From Ahaetulla prasina (Eukaryota > Chordata > Lepidosauria > Squamata > Colubridae), in contig NC_080540.1 in assembly GCF_028640845.1 (NCBI RefSeq), forward strand, positions 262,107,958 through 262,171,957: 64,000 nucleotides of DNA, written 5' to 3'. This document shows, in pieces, positions 1 to 10,677 of the stretch. Position numbers and translations under genes: made by a program. The first letter of the stretch is position 1. Each line of letters starts with the position of its first letter. The notes beneath the pieces were generated by a model. It ran no database searches and was not told where the DNA came from. It worked only from the letters and a program-made list of their open reading frames with translations.

Positions 1-60
1 GTAGAAAAAGGCCTAATGGTCCATCAAGTCCGCCCTTTGGGTTTGTTTGTTCTTTGTTGT

Positions 61-104
61 ATGTGTATGTGTGTGTGTGTGTGTATATGTGTATCATATA
101 TATA

Positions 105-148
<44 letters not shown>

Positions 149-176
149 CACACATATATATATATTAATATATATT
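61..176. repeat. Compound TG/AC/TA microsatellite
   Basis: Runs of TG, then CA, then TA dinucleotides follow one another with short interruptions. The strand symmetry of the TG and CA runs would allow a weak hairpin. No gene is associated with it. Confidence 0.9.
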
Positions 177-2083
177 AATCAATAGTTTGAAGTTGCAAAT
201 TAGCCTATGATGCTTGTCATAGAGGAAGAGCACAATACCACAGCAGTGGAAGTCACATTTTTAAAAAATCTTCAAAATCTTTGGAAACTATTATGGGACA
301 CATTAATGAATTCGTAACTGGAGGAAGTAAGTCAGATTCACCAGATAAGTCACAATTCATTTCTCATACAGTCTTTACTATAAATAGACTTAATAACCCT
401 TTTAATTTATACTCAAATATCTCACTGATATCTCTGAATTTTCACCATATTTGTACACGGGGTTGTGCAGCTGGACTACTTGGGATATGAAGCTATGAAT
501 AGCTTTTAGAAAAATGGCTCAAACATGGCTCAAATTTTAATGGGAATAATAGATCTGCTTAAGGGGAACTGAAACAGCTGTGAGCTTGTGAAATGAAAAT
601 AAATAGTATACTAAAATATTGCACGAATCACATATATTCCAGCAATGACCTTAAAATAATTAAAAATTGATGCTTTGAGCATAATATGGCTCTGCAATCA
701 TATTTAAATTTAATAACTTTTTGGAAAGAGGAAACTTGAATCAAAAGGTCATAACACACTTTAATTGCATGACAGTCTATTTACTCTATTCCCAAAGTGA
801 AAGAAGTCTAATTTCTAAAAGACCAAACCAATAATTACATATTATGAAACTGTTTTACAGTAGTCAATACCTAATTTCTAGATATCGATTAGTATTTAGA
901 CATTTAAAAACATGCCCTATAGCAACAATAATATATTTATCATACTACTTTTCTATCCTTACTGACTTGTAAACATTAACAATATTGATTAGAAGCATGT
1001 GACCAAAAGGTCAAACTATTGGAATGATTATAGTATAGGACTACAATCGTTTAGTTATTTCAGCAATGGAGTTATTTCTACAAATTTTTCCATTAGATTA
1101 TTTGTCTTCTGGAATACTACAAGCCTGTTACAAAAACAAACAAACCCTTTACTTTAAAAATAATGATGAGCTTTAAAATGTAAAATTGGAATGTAAGAGT
1201 TACCAAGTTCAAGGAAATTTCCACAGTACTTGAGTTCAACATACTTGGGGCGAGGGGTGTGTTTAGTTCTACAAATTCTTTGTGTGAGCAGAGTCTTTTA
1301 TAATAATTCAACTACCTTTAAATGTGATAAGACAAAATATTACAGCCGTTACAAAATGAAAGCTGGATTGTACAAATAGAAGTCTTGTTTATTGTGTGTT
1401 ACATGAATAGAACTGGAGCTAATTCACAGGAGCAAATACAAACACCGTAAGGAAGAATGTTTTTTTTTGCCTGTTCTTGCTGCACAACTATTTACTCCAA
1501 TCAGAAAAAAAGGCTGCTTCAGTAAAAGTTCTCTATTTCAGGCAGTGAAAACTCCTCCCAGGAACTTGGGGGGAAAAAACTGAACTTCTGGTATTAAGGA
1601 CAGTGCATGAGGGGGGCACAGATTTTGTCAGCCATCATAATAGCCACAGCATTGCTGTAGCCAAGAAGAAGTGTGAATCTTCCTGGCTATTTTTTGAGAC
1701 ACCTGGCCTTTAAATTGACAAATAATAGAAAGAAAATTGGACTGGGAATGACCAACAAGCATATGCATACAAGATCCCAGAAGGCACAGTTCATGATCTG
1801 GATGGTTAGCTGATTCCATTACACAAACAGTCGTTTGCAAAGGATAATGGAGATACCAACAGATTTATTATCAGGGATTTGACTTTGAAATTCTATTTTA
1901 GCTCCACTCAAGGTCTCTTGTCATTTGGCTTGGACTTTGTAGCTACTAAGATTTTTTTTAAGTGCCCCAATTAGCACTTATTTAGATGCATTTTTTAAAG
2001 TTTGGGCTTTGGAACCACACATACACTTAATAAGTCATAATATACACCAGTTAGCTTTTACCCATTATTGAGATGTTTTTGGG
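177..2083. other. AT-rich intergenic DNA, nothing recognised
   Basis: No open frame shows codon structure or a recognisable domain. No repeat with clear ends was seen on either strand. The short frames here are chance frames in AT-rich sequence. Confidence 0.5.
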
Positions 2084-2590
2084 GGCGTAGCCAGGGCTGT
2101 CAATGCCTGATGGGCACTTGCCCAAGAGCCCCATGAGCATAGGGGCACCATACCAATCTGTATGTTAACCCTTCCATGGACCTTGCATCATATAAATACA
2201 GCAAAAATATTTATTACATTTTACTGCATTTTTTAAATTAATACTAACATGTAAATATATGTTTAATTTTACTGAGCTTTTACATTTTTATTCTTGTGAG
2301 TAGTTGTCGTAGGGCAGCGGTGACATCCACTTACCTTCGCTACTGGTTCAGGAACGGGAGCACACGGGAGTGCGCGGGAGCATGCCTCTTCTGCACATAT
2401 GCAGATGGTAAAAAAAAGGGATGTAATGATGTGTCAGCGGGTGGGTGGAGCCTCCTGCCACCAGTGCTACCGGTTCGGCGAGCTGGATAGAACTGGGGGA
2501 ATTTCACCACTGTTGTAGGAGCCCTAGTACACTGCTTTGTCCAGGGGCCATAATGCTGTTAAAATGGCCCTGGGTGTAGCCTGCTCCCCA
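2084..2590. mobile_element. Possible older DNA-transposon remnant carrying a MITE
   Basis: The left part reads GGCGTAGCCAGGG and the right part ends GGCCCTGGGTGTAGCCTG, which are roughly inverted copies. Both look like ends of a hAT-type element. A younger MITE sits between them at 2315-2512. Edges and class are uncertain. Confidence 0.3.
2315..2512. mobile_element. hAT-type MITE, family A
   Basis: The element starts CAGCGGTGA and ends TTCACCACTG, an inverted pair typical of hAT transposons. It is flanked by an imperfect 8-bp duplication, TCGTAGGG on the left and TTGTAGGA on the right (6 of 8). The interior shares ACTTACCTTCGCTAC and a GGTGGGTGGAGCCTCC-like segment with the copies at 30347-31062 and 43158-43523. 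No coding capacity is visible. Confidence 0.75.
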
Positions 2591-3505
2591 TGACAAGTAC
2601 TGCTTCAGGCTCTGTTACCTCTAGTTGGAAAGACCAGAGGACCATCACTAATTTAATGAGTCATTTGCATTCAGTGTACATACATGTGCATGGCTTATTC
2701 TTTGAGATTGGTAAGCCTGTTACCAATGCATGTGAGGTGGTAGGAATAAATAGCATTACTAAAGCACAGCACATTAAAAAAACTTTTAGTTCAAATATGG
2801 TAACCATAAACTAGTATAGTTTTCTATTCAATCTAGATTTTGTGCACAACTTTTCCATTAACTGAGTGAGCACTGTTCACAGAGATTTATTTATTTGTTC
2901 CTCTACAACTGATGATACACTGGATGGCAATGCTGCTATGCTATGTCCATAGAATATGGATCACCCTTTTTTTAGAGCTGCAAAATTGCCTGTCCAAACC
3001 AGCCAAACAGGTTCATTTGCTCCCATGGCACACATAAGCACACGCAAGAAGGGCTGCAACAGGAACAGACTTATGGTACTTTGGATTTACGTTGTTGTTT
3101 GTTATTGTTGCTGTTGTTTTTCCTTATCTTGCTGAGTCCCCTTTCATCTCTCATTTCCTCATTACTTTATTTCCATCACTTGTTTGTTGTTTCCCGTGGA
3201 TCTTGTTTTTCAGGTCACTGGTTATCATGTCCCATTTATTCAACCATTCAGAACATGCAACATCCTTATATAAGTGCTATTAATTTTTTGTCAAAGTCCA
3301 TGCTTCTTGTGGTTATAGTACATTTGGTACTTGTTCTAGAAAATTTTCCCTACCTGCTCCTTAAGGTCCTCTTTTTTAGCCCACTGAGTACTCCTTTTCT
3401 TTTCTCTTTTTATTAATTTTATGACTTGCTTCAAAAATGACTTGCTTGAGAAAGAGAGAGAAAGAGAGAGAGAACAATAACAAAAAAAAAACATATCTTC
3501 CTATA

Positions 3506-3655
3506 TTTTTATTTATTTTTTATTTATTTATTTTTCAAATTTATATACCGCCCTATCTCCCTAAGGACTCAGGGCGGTTCACAGGCAGTTAAAATACATA
3601 TAAATACAGATTAAAAAACAATTAAAAAACAATTAAAAAACAATTAAAAATTTTG
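3506..3655 (-). repeat. SINE/LINE 3'-end fragment
   Basis: An ATTT-rich run is followed by TATACCGCCCTATCTCC and GGACTCAGGGCGG. Read on the minus strand this is a retroposon 3' end with an A-rich tail. The same module recurs as the small insert at 38441-38503 and in part at 44066-44115. A short AATTAAAAAAC tandem repeat follows it. Confidence 0.6.
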
Positions 3656-3738
3656 GCTTGTTTGCATGAGATTAGCTCACAAGGTGCCATTCAAAATACA
3701 GAATACCCATGCTCCCCTAAATTTGCCCATTCCAGCCA

Positions 3739-4084
3739 TAAGATAAAGGTTCCCCTCGCGCATATATACTAGTTGTTCCCAACTCTAGGGGGCAGTGCTC
3801 ACCTCAGTTTCAAAGCCGAAGAGACAGCGCTGTCCGAAGACGTCTCCGTGGTCATGTGGCCGGCATGACTAAACACCAAAAGCACACAGAACGGTGTTAC
3901 CTTCCCACCAAAGATGGTCTATTTTTCTACTTACATTTTTTACGTGCTTTCGAACTGGTAGGTTGGCAGAAACTGGGACAAGTATCAGGAGCTCACCCTG
4001 TTACACGGCACTAGGGATTCAAACCACTGAACTGCCGACCTTTCAATTGACAAGCTCAGCGTCTTAGCCACTGAGCACTGTGTC
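3739..4084 (-). repeat. tRNA-derived SINE
   Basis: On the minus strand the element begins with a tRNA-like head: a GTGGCTAAGACGCTGAG-type A-box region, then GGTTTGAATCC matching an RNA polymerase III B box. The rest matches a common squamate SINE as I remember it, including CCCACCAAAGATGGTC and CCGGCATGAC on the + strand. It is a retroposon, not a functional tRNA gene. Confidence 0.75.
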
Positions 4085-4985
4085 CATATTTTTCTACAAT
4101 TCCTCATCTTTACTTCCTAGGAAACAGACTCTTGCAAAGGATAGGAAGGACAAGAATGAAGTAGGAAGAGGCCATATTTGTTCCCTTCAAGTAGGCCTGA
4201 GTAGAACATATGGGGTTTGCTAGATTTGTACTTTTCTATGCTTCTCAATAGCACATCCAAATAATCACATATCTTTCAATCTAAAATATTATCTTTTGAT
4301 CATTGAAAAGTGAGCGGACACATAGCTGGTGTTAAGAAAGATAGAATAGGATAGCTGGCTTAAGGATACATAAACTGAAACGAATCATAAGTCAGCTAAC
4401 TATTATAAAACAATTTTAAGAACTTTTGCTTGCTACCAAGAGATTAGCAGAATGTAGTAAAACCATGCTGACATTAACTTTAAAGGTTAATGAAACATTT
4501 TTATACCAGCAAAAAAGTTCAAACAATGTGCCTCCTTACTTTGCACAAATTTATACATAAATATCTGAAATAATATAAAACATGCTAATAAAGTAAACTC
4601 ATAGGGAATATCAAAATACTCTTGTTATAGATGAGTGGTAAGATTTTTATAAAGTTTTATGTTTTGTAGAGCTAAGCGGAGATCACTAAAAGAATTATCA
4701 ATTCACTGGGAGCATTTACTCTCCAAAATAATCTAGAATACTTTAAAATAATGGCATATTGAAAAGTAGAGAGAAGGGGTTTTGAAAGTGAGCAACTGAC
4801 CACATCAATGGCAATCCAAGAAAGCTTTGGTCCCTCAACCATGGTCTGAGCTAACTACATGAAGGACTCCCATCAAGAGGTAGGCTACATCTCACGCAGC
4901 TGGAAAGGATACATTTGATAGTTGCATTGTCAATCTCCTCCAGAGGCAAAAGGGAAGTGTGATAAAAGCAAGGAGTGGATTATAC
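4085..4985. other. Intergenic DNA, nothing recognised
   Basis: AT-rich sequence with no supported gene, no clear repeat ends and no conserved-looking frame. Confidence 0.5.
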
Positions 4986-5155
4986 ATCCAAAGCAGTGGT
5001 GGATTTCAAATTTTTTTACTACCGGTTCTGTGGGTGTGGCTTGGTGGGCGTGGCATGGCTTGGTGGGCATGGCATGGTGGGTGTGGCATGGTGGGCGTGG
5101 CAAGGGAAGGATACTGTAAAATCTCCATTCCCACCCCACTCCAGGGAAAGGATAC

Positions 5156-5344
5156 TGTTAAGTTTGGGAAATGAAGAGGCAGGAGACGATCTTAGTGACA
5201 ACAGCTCTTTGGTTTATTGTGAGAACCCAGCAAAAACAATAGGCAAACATCTCTCTTTATATAGTGTTTTGGCTGAGGCACCAGCCAATCAGGAACATGC
5301 ATTTTCCCGCCCAAATTTCCCTCCAAAAATTCAAATACATTACA
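5156..5344 (-). repeat. 3' LTR of the Ty3/gypsy element
   Basis: It begins TGTTAAG and ends ATTACA on the + strand. The minus strand contains TATATAAAG, a plausible TATA box that fits the direction of the coding region. It differs from the partner LTR at about four single bases. Confidence 0.95.
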
Positions 5345-5357
5345 CTCCTCCCCTCCC
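5345..5357 (-). other. Polypurine tract of the Ty3/gypsy element
   Basis: On the minus strand GGGAGGGGAGGAG abuts the 3' LTR, the expected place for the plus-strand DNA primer of an LTR retrotransposon. Confidence 0.85.
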
Positions 5358-5577
5358 AGAAAATACTTAGCCAACTATTTACATATTATTTGCACACGTA
5401 GTCACACAGGTAGACAGGGCGTCTCCTAACTCTTTCTGACCTGCGCAATTCATTCCCTGGAGGGGAGTCGAGCTGGTCGGAGGGACTATCTGTTTCTCCC
5501 AGCTCCTCCCTTTGGCCCTCTGGCCCTGGATTATTAGCAGAGTCGTCCCTGCTGTCTTCTGGAGGAATCGTGTGGTG

Positions 5578-5835
5578 TCACTGGACTTCTTCATTTTCAG
5601 ATAAGTCCTCCAATCGCCTCGGGTTTGAGCTAGCTGTTGGTTCAAATATTTGGTAGTCAGGGCCTGGTTGTTTGGTTTCTAGATCTGTTTGTATTCTTTT
5701 TCGTAACTGATCTATGTGGCGTTTCCAAACTCTGCCATCCCCCATGTCCACTAAGTATGATTTGGGGCCTGTTATCCCTAGAATCGTTCCCCCCAACCAC
5801 AAGGGACCCTCGCTGTAGTTGTGTGCCCACACAAG
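5578..5835 (-). pseudogene. Pol C-terminal (post-integrase) segment
   Basis: The minus-strand frame includes VWAHNYSEGPLWLGGTI and RVWKRHIDQLRKR. These resemble the C-terminal module after the integrase core in Ty3/gypsy polyproteins, which in this family helps bind DNA. The frame is cut off from the integrase core by the solo LTR at 5841-6375. The residues upstream of 5841 in the open frame belong to that LTR, not to pol. The frame ends in an acidic tail. Confidence 0.75.
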
Positions 5836-5840
5836 GTCAC

Positions 5841-6375
5841 TGTCGTGTCCCACTCCTCCGCTGACGGCCGGGTCGGGGAAGTCCGTATCAGGCGTGCCTC
5901 TGCAGCTCTGCCAACGTCCTAGCAAAGTTCTCAAGGCAGGCAGGAGACCAGGAAGTGACTTCAGCAATCCAAGGTAGACTTTGCCTGACTCAGAGAATGC
6001 CAGAAAACAGATCCTTTATATAGGCCATGGGGTGTGGCTCCATGACTCAGCACTTATCCAGGCCTGCCCCTCCCTTCCTTTTGCTGACGTCGCCTATCAA
6101 TTCTCCTGAAGCAAGGATCTCTCCAGGCTCCAGCTGTTGGCAATTCACATTCCTCAGGCTCACATGCTGTGGGGGAGGGGGAGGGGTCTAGTTGCTCCGT
6201 TTGCCTGGGCATGGAGCCAGGGCTGGGAGCTGGAGGCACATCAGGCCCTTCGTCTTGCTCGGCCTGTCTGGGCATGGTGCCAGGGCTGGGGCCTGGAGGC
6301 ATGCCAGGACATTCCTCAGCGTTCGGCAGGAGATAAGAAGGACCCAGCTGCGGGGAAAGTGAGCGAGACACAACA
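5841..6375 (-). mobile_element. Solo LTR nested in the Ty3/gypsy pol gene
   Basis: The 535-bp segment begins TGTCGTGTCC and ends ACACAACA. GTCAC is duplicated exactly on both sides (5836-5840 and 6376-6380). A second copy of the same family is at 31242-31768. CCTATATAAAGG on the minus strand is a plausible TATA box, so the LTR probably points left. No internal retroelement sequence remains, which fits loss by LTR-LTR recombination. Confidence 0.93.
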
Positions 6376-6380
6376 GTCAC

Positions 6381-7670
6381 CTTTCGCCAATATTCTGGTC
6401 TGTCCCTTGTTGCTGGAAACCCATCATGTTGGATTTAGTCTGTCTAAGGGGCACCGGAGCCTCCTCCCCATTAATAGTTCTGCTGGGCTGCGGCCGGTGG
6501 CTATGCAGGGTGTCCCATGTTGCGCTGCCAGGAAGGTGTCAATTTTGGTTTGCCAATCTCCTGGGCTAATTCTTGATAGTGCCTTCTTGGCACTGTGCAC
6601 AAAACGTTCTGCAAGGCCATTGGTAGCCGGATGGAAAGGCGCCAAGAGGGCATGGCAGATGCCCGCCTCGGCCAAGTACCCCTCGAATTGAGTGGCCGTG
6701 AATTGCAGCCCATTGTCTGACACTAGAGTGTCTGGCAACCTGTGTGTCACAAATAGTCGCTGTAAAACTCTAATTACGGCTTCTGCTGTCATGGTTTTCA
6801 TTAAGATTATCTCCAACCACTTTGAGTAGGCATCTACAACAATCAAGAATGTTTGCCCGTGAAAGGGCCCCGCAAAATCTATGTGGATTTTTGACCAAGG
6901 TCCCTGGGGCTTTTCCCACTCCCTTACTGGGGCTGTAGGGGGTAACGGTCTTGATTCCTGGCAAGCGTGGCATTTTCCTACCCAGTCGCTAATGTCTTTG
7001 CCCATCTGTGGCCACCACACATAGCTCCTTGCTAGACTTTTCATTCTAACAATTCCGGGATGTCCCACATGTAACAATTCTAAAACATGTTCTCGTAACT
7101 GTAACGGAATAACCACTCTATCCCCCCATAACAAGCAATCCCCTTGTACAGACAATTCCGAACACTTTTTCGCAAATTCCTTAAACTTTTCACCCGGTGC
7201 AACGGGCCATCCCCTCTGCACCCAGCCAATTACCGTACGGACAGCAATGTCTCTGTACGATGCCTTAGCCACTTCGGCGGAAGTGACAGGGCCAGATTCC
7301 AAAGAGTCAATTAATAAAATCGGCGTTCCCGGGGTTGGGTCTTGAATTGTGTCTGGCAAAGGACATCTGCTTAAAGCGTCCGCATGTCCCAAGTCTTTGC
7401 CAGGCCGGTGAGTCAGATGGTAAGAGTATGCTGCCAGGAATATAGTCCAACGGGTCAGTCTGGGAGACAATGCAATCGGAGTTGGATGGTCCCCCGCCAA
7501 GAGACCCAATAATGGTCTATGGTCCGTGATGATTTCAAACCGCCTCCTAAACAAATATTCGTGAAATTTTTTCATGCCCGAGACTATTGCTAATGCTTCT
7601 CGATCTAGTTGACTGTAGTTCCTTTCTGCTCCCGATAAAGTGCGGGAAAAGTAAGCACTCTTACTGCACT
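6381..7670 (-). pseudogene. RNase H and integrase region of pol
   Basis: The minus-strand frame starts near 7670 with the end of an RNase H domain (SAYFSRTLSGAERNY, then ITDHRPLLGLL). It continues into an integrase zinc-binding segment (HVGHPGIVR followed by CHAC, an HHCC pattern) and a catalytic core. The core holds IDFAGPF, VSDNGLQF and NGLAERF, supplying the D, D and E expected of a DDE integrase. The open part from 7575 to 6424 is uninterrupted. In a complete element these domains process RNA-DNA hybrids and insert the DNA copy. Here the protein is cut from its C-terminus by the nested LTR and lacks most of the preceding RT. Confidence 0.9.
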
Positions 7671-8045
7671 CTTCTGCAATGCTTTGTTAAGCATTGCTTT
7701 GTAATCAGCACAAATATGGGCAGATCCGTCTGGCTTGACTGGGGTCACTATTGGTGTCTCCCACTTTGCGTGGTCGACTGGGACTAGGATGCCCTGATTG
7801 ACTAATTTGTCTAGCTCTTTATCAATTTTGGGCTTTAGGGCAAATGGAACCCTCCTCGCCTTCAGTCTAATCAGGGCTACTTGTGGGTCTAAATTAAATG
7901 AAATGAGAGTCCCCACATACTTGCCCAGGCTGTCCTGGAAGACGTCCTCAAATTCCTGCAACAGCTCCTCCTTTAGGTCGCCGCTGACGCTGTGAACTCC
8001 GGTGATGCCCATTCCAAGGGCCCGGAACCAATCGAGACCCAGCAA
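7660..8045 (-). pseudogene. Truncated reverse transcriptase, N-terminal part
   Basis: The frame holds LGLDWFRALG, then KIDKELDKLVNQGILVPV and SAHICADYKAMLNKALQ, which are the start and fingers region of Ty3-type RT. Directly afterwards the sequence resumes in RNase H. The palm with its catalytic Y-x-D-D box, the thumb and the connection are absent. By comparison with usual Ty3 polyproteins roughly 250 residues are missing. The frame also shifts at the junction. This copy cannot encode an active RT. Confidence 0.85.
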
Positions 8046-8108
8046 GCTGGGCAGGTTTCCATCAACTATGGTGATCGGTAGAGATTTGTTGAACCATCCA
8101 TACCTAAC

Positions 8109-8321
8109 TCAAACCATGATGGTGCCTCGGACAGGGATCCGGTTTCCCTGGTAGTCTTGTATTCTCAGCTTCTGAGGCTGCAGTTGGCGCTTTGCAATTC
8201 TTGGGAGATTCTTGGTAATCGTGTCCCAGGACATAATTGTAATTGATGATCCGGTGTCCATCTCCATTTTACACGATACTCCTTCTATGCAGGTCCTCGT
8301 GAATGTCTTTTCTCCAGTCAT
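8109..8321 (-). pseudogene. Retrotransposon aspartic protease segment
   Basis: The frame contains CKMEMDTGSSITIMSW, where DTGS is the catalytic loop of retroviral-type aspartic proteases. It lies between the zinc-knuckle segment and RT, the normal gag-PR-RT order. It is separated from the RT frame by a stop or frameshift between 8109 and 8045. Confidence 0.8.
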
Positions 8322-8610
8322 GTTGAGGCGTGGCCCACTCGTACAGTTGTGTGGTTTGACTTTGCGCCTTTTTTGAATGGCCCAATCGCTGGTCGTCTCG
8401 CAGAACTGGGGTTTTGCTGATAGGCCGGTTTGAATTCAGTCCTGAATTTTTGGCGGCATGGTTGAGTAGCTCGACAAACTTGAGCTAGGTGTCCTTTCTT
8501 TTCACACCTTCGACAAATGGCATCTTTAAAACGGCAGTTCTGTTGCTGTTGTTGGCCTCCGCAACTCACACATTCGTCACGGTCGCTTCTCTGGTTTCCC
8601 AGTTTGGAAA
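8318..8610 (-). pseudogene. Gag nucleocapsid segment with CCHC zinc knuckle
   Basis: The minus-strand frame contains CVSCGGQ and then CRRCEKKGHLAQVC, which fits C-x2-C-x4-H-x4-C, the RNA-binding knuckle of Gag. It is in a different frame from the capsid part upstream. The junction near 8600 looks like a one-base indel rather than programmed frameshifting, because the knuckle is normally in the capsid frame. Confidence 0.8.
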
Positions 8611-9227
8611 ACCTCTTCCTCACTTTCGCCTTCCCATTCTGCCTGGATCTCCTCACTGTGAACTGGTGTCGCTTTCGCTGAGGAATTTGGCGCGTTTGGC
8701 TTTTGCAAGGTTTCAGCCGCTTTGGTGGACATCTCGTGTGCCCTAGCCTCATCCAGGATTATCGTTAGGGTCAGGTTGCTTTTTGAGAGTAGTCGCCTCT
8801 GTAGTCGGATGTCCCTGACCCCGCAAATGAGTTGTTCTAATAGGGTGTCCTCCAAATCCCTATATTCACAGTGAGTCGCAGCTTTTCTCAAGGCGGCCAT
8901 ATAAACGCTGATAAATTCGCCCTCACGTTGAATTCTCTGCCTCAGTTCAAACCTTTGCACGAACTTCGATGGCACAGGGGCGTAGTGCACTCGGAGCGTT
9001 GTCTGGAGCACAGGCCATGGCACCGACTGGACGGGCGTTGGTTCCGACAGCAATTCGGCGGTATCGAAGACCTCTGGTCCGCAGTGGCTCAGGAAGTATG
9101 AGCGCTTCCGATTGTCCGATACTCCTTGCAGTTCGTTCGCCTCGAGGAAGCAGTCGAAGCGAGCCATGTATGACCCCCATTTCTCTTTGGCTGGGTCAAA
9201 TGGCGCTAGCGGTGTATAGCTAGACAT
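8577..9227 (-). pseudogene. Gag capsid-like protein
   Basis: A 216-codon frame starts with ATG at 9227, about 100 bases inside the 5' LTR. It opens MSSYTPLAPFDPAKEKWGSY and holds FVQRFELRQRIQREGEFISVY and LEDTLLEQLICGV, typical of the Ty3/gypsy capsid fold. An acidic stretch (EGESEEE) precedes the knuckle, which lies in another frame. In intact elements this protein forms the particle in which reverse transcription takes place. Confidence 0.85.
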
Positions 9228-9311
9228 TGCTATGTAGTCGCCCTCAACAACTGGCTGGGTTTGAGGCTAAATTTCTCCTTCAGCTCTTTTCCTAGTCTCA
9301 CTGCCCTCAAT

Positions 9312-9329
9312 ATCCCACCTTTGTCACCA
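9312..9329 (-). other. Primer binding site of the Ty3/gypsy element
   Basis: Two bases inside the 5' LTR the minus strand reads TGGTGACAAAGG. The first seven bases can pair with a tRNA 3' end finishing GUCACCA, as in tRNA-Trp. The match weakens after that, so the tRNA identity is uncertain. Confidence 0.6.
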
Positions 9330-9331
9330 AA

Positions 9332-9520
9332 TGTTAAGTTTGGGCAATGAAGAGGCAGGAGATGATCTTAGTGACAACAGCTCTTTGGTTTATTGTGAGA
9401 ACCCAGCAAAAACAATAGGCAAACATCTCTTTTTATATAGTGTTTTGGCTGAGGCACCAGCCAATCAGGAACGTGCATTTTCCCGCCCAAATTTCCCTCC
9501 AAAAATTCAAATACATTACA
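9332..9520 (-). repeat. 5' LTR of the Ty3/gypsy element
   Basis: A 189-bp partner of the LTR at 5156-5344 with the same ends. It is followed on the + strand by the target duplication GATAC at 9521-9525. Confidence 0.95.
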
Positions 9521-9902
9521 GATACTCTAAAATCCCCATTTCTTCCCAATCAGCTGGGTCTCGGGAGGCAGAGAATAGATGGGGGCAGGGCCAGTCAGAA
9601 TTCTCCGAACTACTCAAAATTTCCGCTACCGGTTCTCCAGAACTTGTTAGAACCTGCTGAAACCCACCTCTCATCCAAAGCTGAAGCCAAAACCACAGGA
9701 ATTAATGGTGAAGTATAAGGATAAAAGAACTCAGAGACTGGTACACATCTATAAGAAATAAATCCAGAAGGACACAATTCACATCTCAGAAATTTTTACA
9801 CTGGTGTAGAAATACAGGAAACCAACAGGAAAAACTTGATTTCTCAACATGGGAGAGCAAATATGATGTCACAGACATCACAGAAACAAATTGGAATATG
9901 TA

Positions 9903-10290
9903 CCAGTCCTCAACTTACAACTATAATTGAGGCAAACATTTCTGCTGCTAAGCTGCCAATTGTTAAGTGAGTTTTGCCCCATTTTATGACATTTCTAGCC
10001 ACAGTTGTTAAGTGAATCACTGCAGTTAAGTTAGTCACGCATTGTTAAGGGAATCTGGTTTCTCTATTGACTTTGCTTGTCAGAAGGTCACAAAAGGTGA
10101 TCACATGATCTTGGCACACTGCAACCATCATAAATATGAACCAATTACCAAGTATCTGAATTTTGATCATGTGACTATGGGGATGCTGCAATGGTCATAA
10201 GTGTGAAAAATTATCATAAGTCACTTTTTTCACTGCCATTGTAACTTTGAACAGTCACTAAACAAATGGTTGTAAGTCAAGGATTACCTG
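9903..10290. mobile_element. TA-flanked MITE (Tc1/mariner-like)
   Basis: The left end CCAGTCCTCAACTTACAACT and the right end GGTTGTAAGTCAAGGATTACCTG are imperfect inverted repeats. TA flanks the element at 9901-9902 and 10291-10292. The interior has many GTTAAGTGA-type and GTCATAA-type motifs in both directions. A TA duplication suggests Tc1/mariner mobilisation. No transposase is present. Confidence 0.75.
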
Positions 10291-10677
10291 TAAATGCTTT
10301 GAGAGTCTTTGGGAAGGAATAAAAGGAAAGACAACAATGAGTTTATTATAGTGTACCTGTATGGGCAGAAGATATGAATCAGGTCTTTCTGCATTCAGTG
10401 CCCAAAGTTTCAAACAGAAAACCAGTAGAAACATGGCTCAGAGGTCCAACAAACTCCTGTACTTTCTTGCTGACAACATCATTTGTCAGAGAGTAAAACA
10501 AGGAGTTTTACTATCCTGGACCTTTTTCCTAAAAAGAAAGAATTGGTTGAAGAAGTAAAAAATGACCAGACTCTTGGAAGAAAGTGCCTTTTTTGAGTTA
10601 ATTATATCAAACAGAGGAAGGATACCAAAGAAGATGCTTATTGGATTTCAGAAGAACAGATTTTGGTTGGTTTAGAC

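Larger units (their letters stand above)
5156..9520 (-). mobile_element. Ty3/gypsy LTR retrotransposon, internally deleted
   Basis: Two 189-bp direct LTRs (5156-5344 and 9332-9520) bound a minus-strand gag-pol region. The 5-bp duplication GATAC lies directly outside both ends (5151-5155 and 9521-9525). The LTRs differ at about 4 of 189 positions, so the insertion is fairly recent. Gag, zinc knuckle, protease, partial RT, RNase H and integrase follow in the order of Ty3-type elements, with integrase last and no envelope frame. Most of RT is deleted, several frames are shifted, and a foreign solo LTR interrupts pol, so the copy cannot act on its own. Confidence 0.95.
4994..9672. mobile_element. 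hAT-type MITE, family A, split by an LTR retrotransposon
   Basis: The left half (4994-5155) opens CAGTGGTGG and contains CTACCGGTTCTGTGGG and a TGGTGGGCGTGGCA-type repeat. The right half (9521-9672) ends GAAACCCACCTCT. Direct copies of ATCCAAAG flank the pair at 4986-4993 and 9673-9680, so an 8-bp target duplication survives on both sides of the later insertion. Without the insert, the MITE would be about 310 bp. Confidence 0.85.

Noticed and set aside
3081..3416. Leucine/phenylalanine-rich frame suggesting a membrane protein
   Set aside because: The T-rich base composition alone explains it. There is no usual ATG context, domain or conservation hint.
3739..4084. Possible tRNA gene from box A and box B motifs
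   Set aside because: No full cloverleaf can be formed and the body is a dispersed retroposon.
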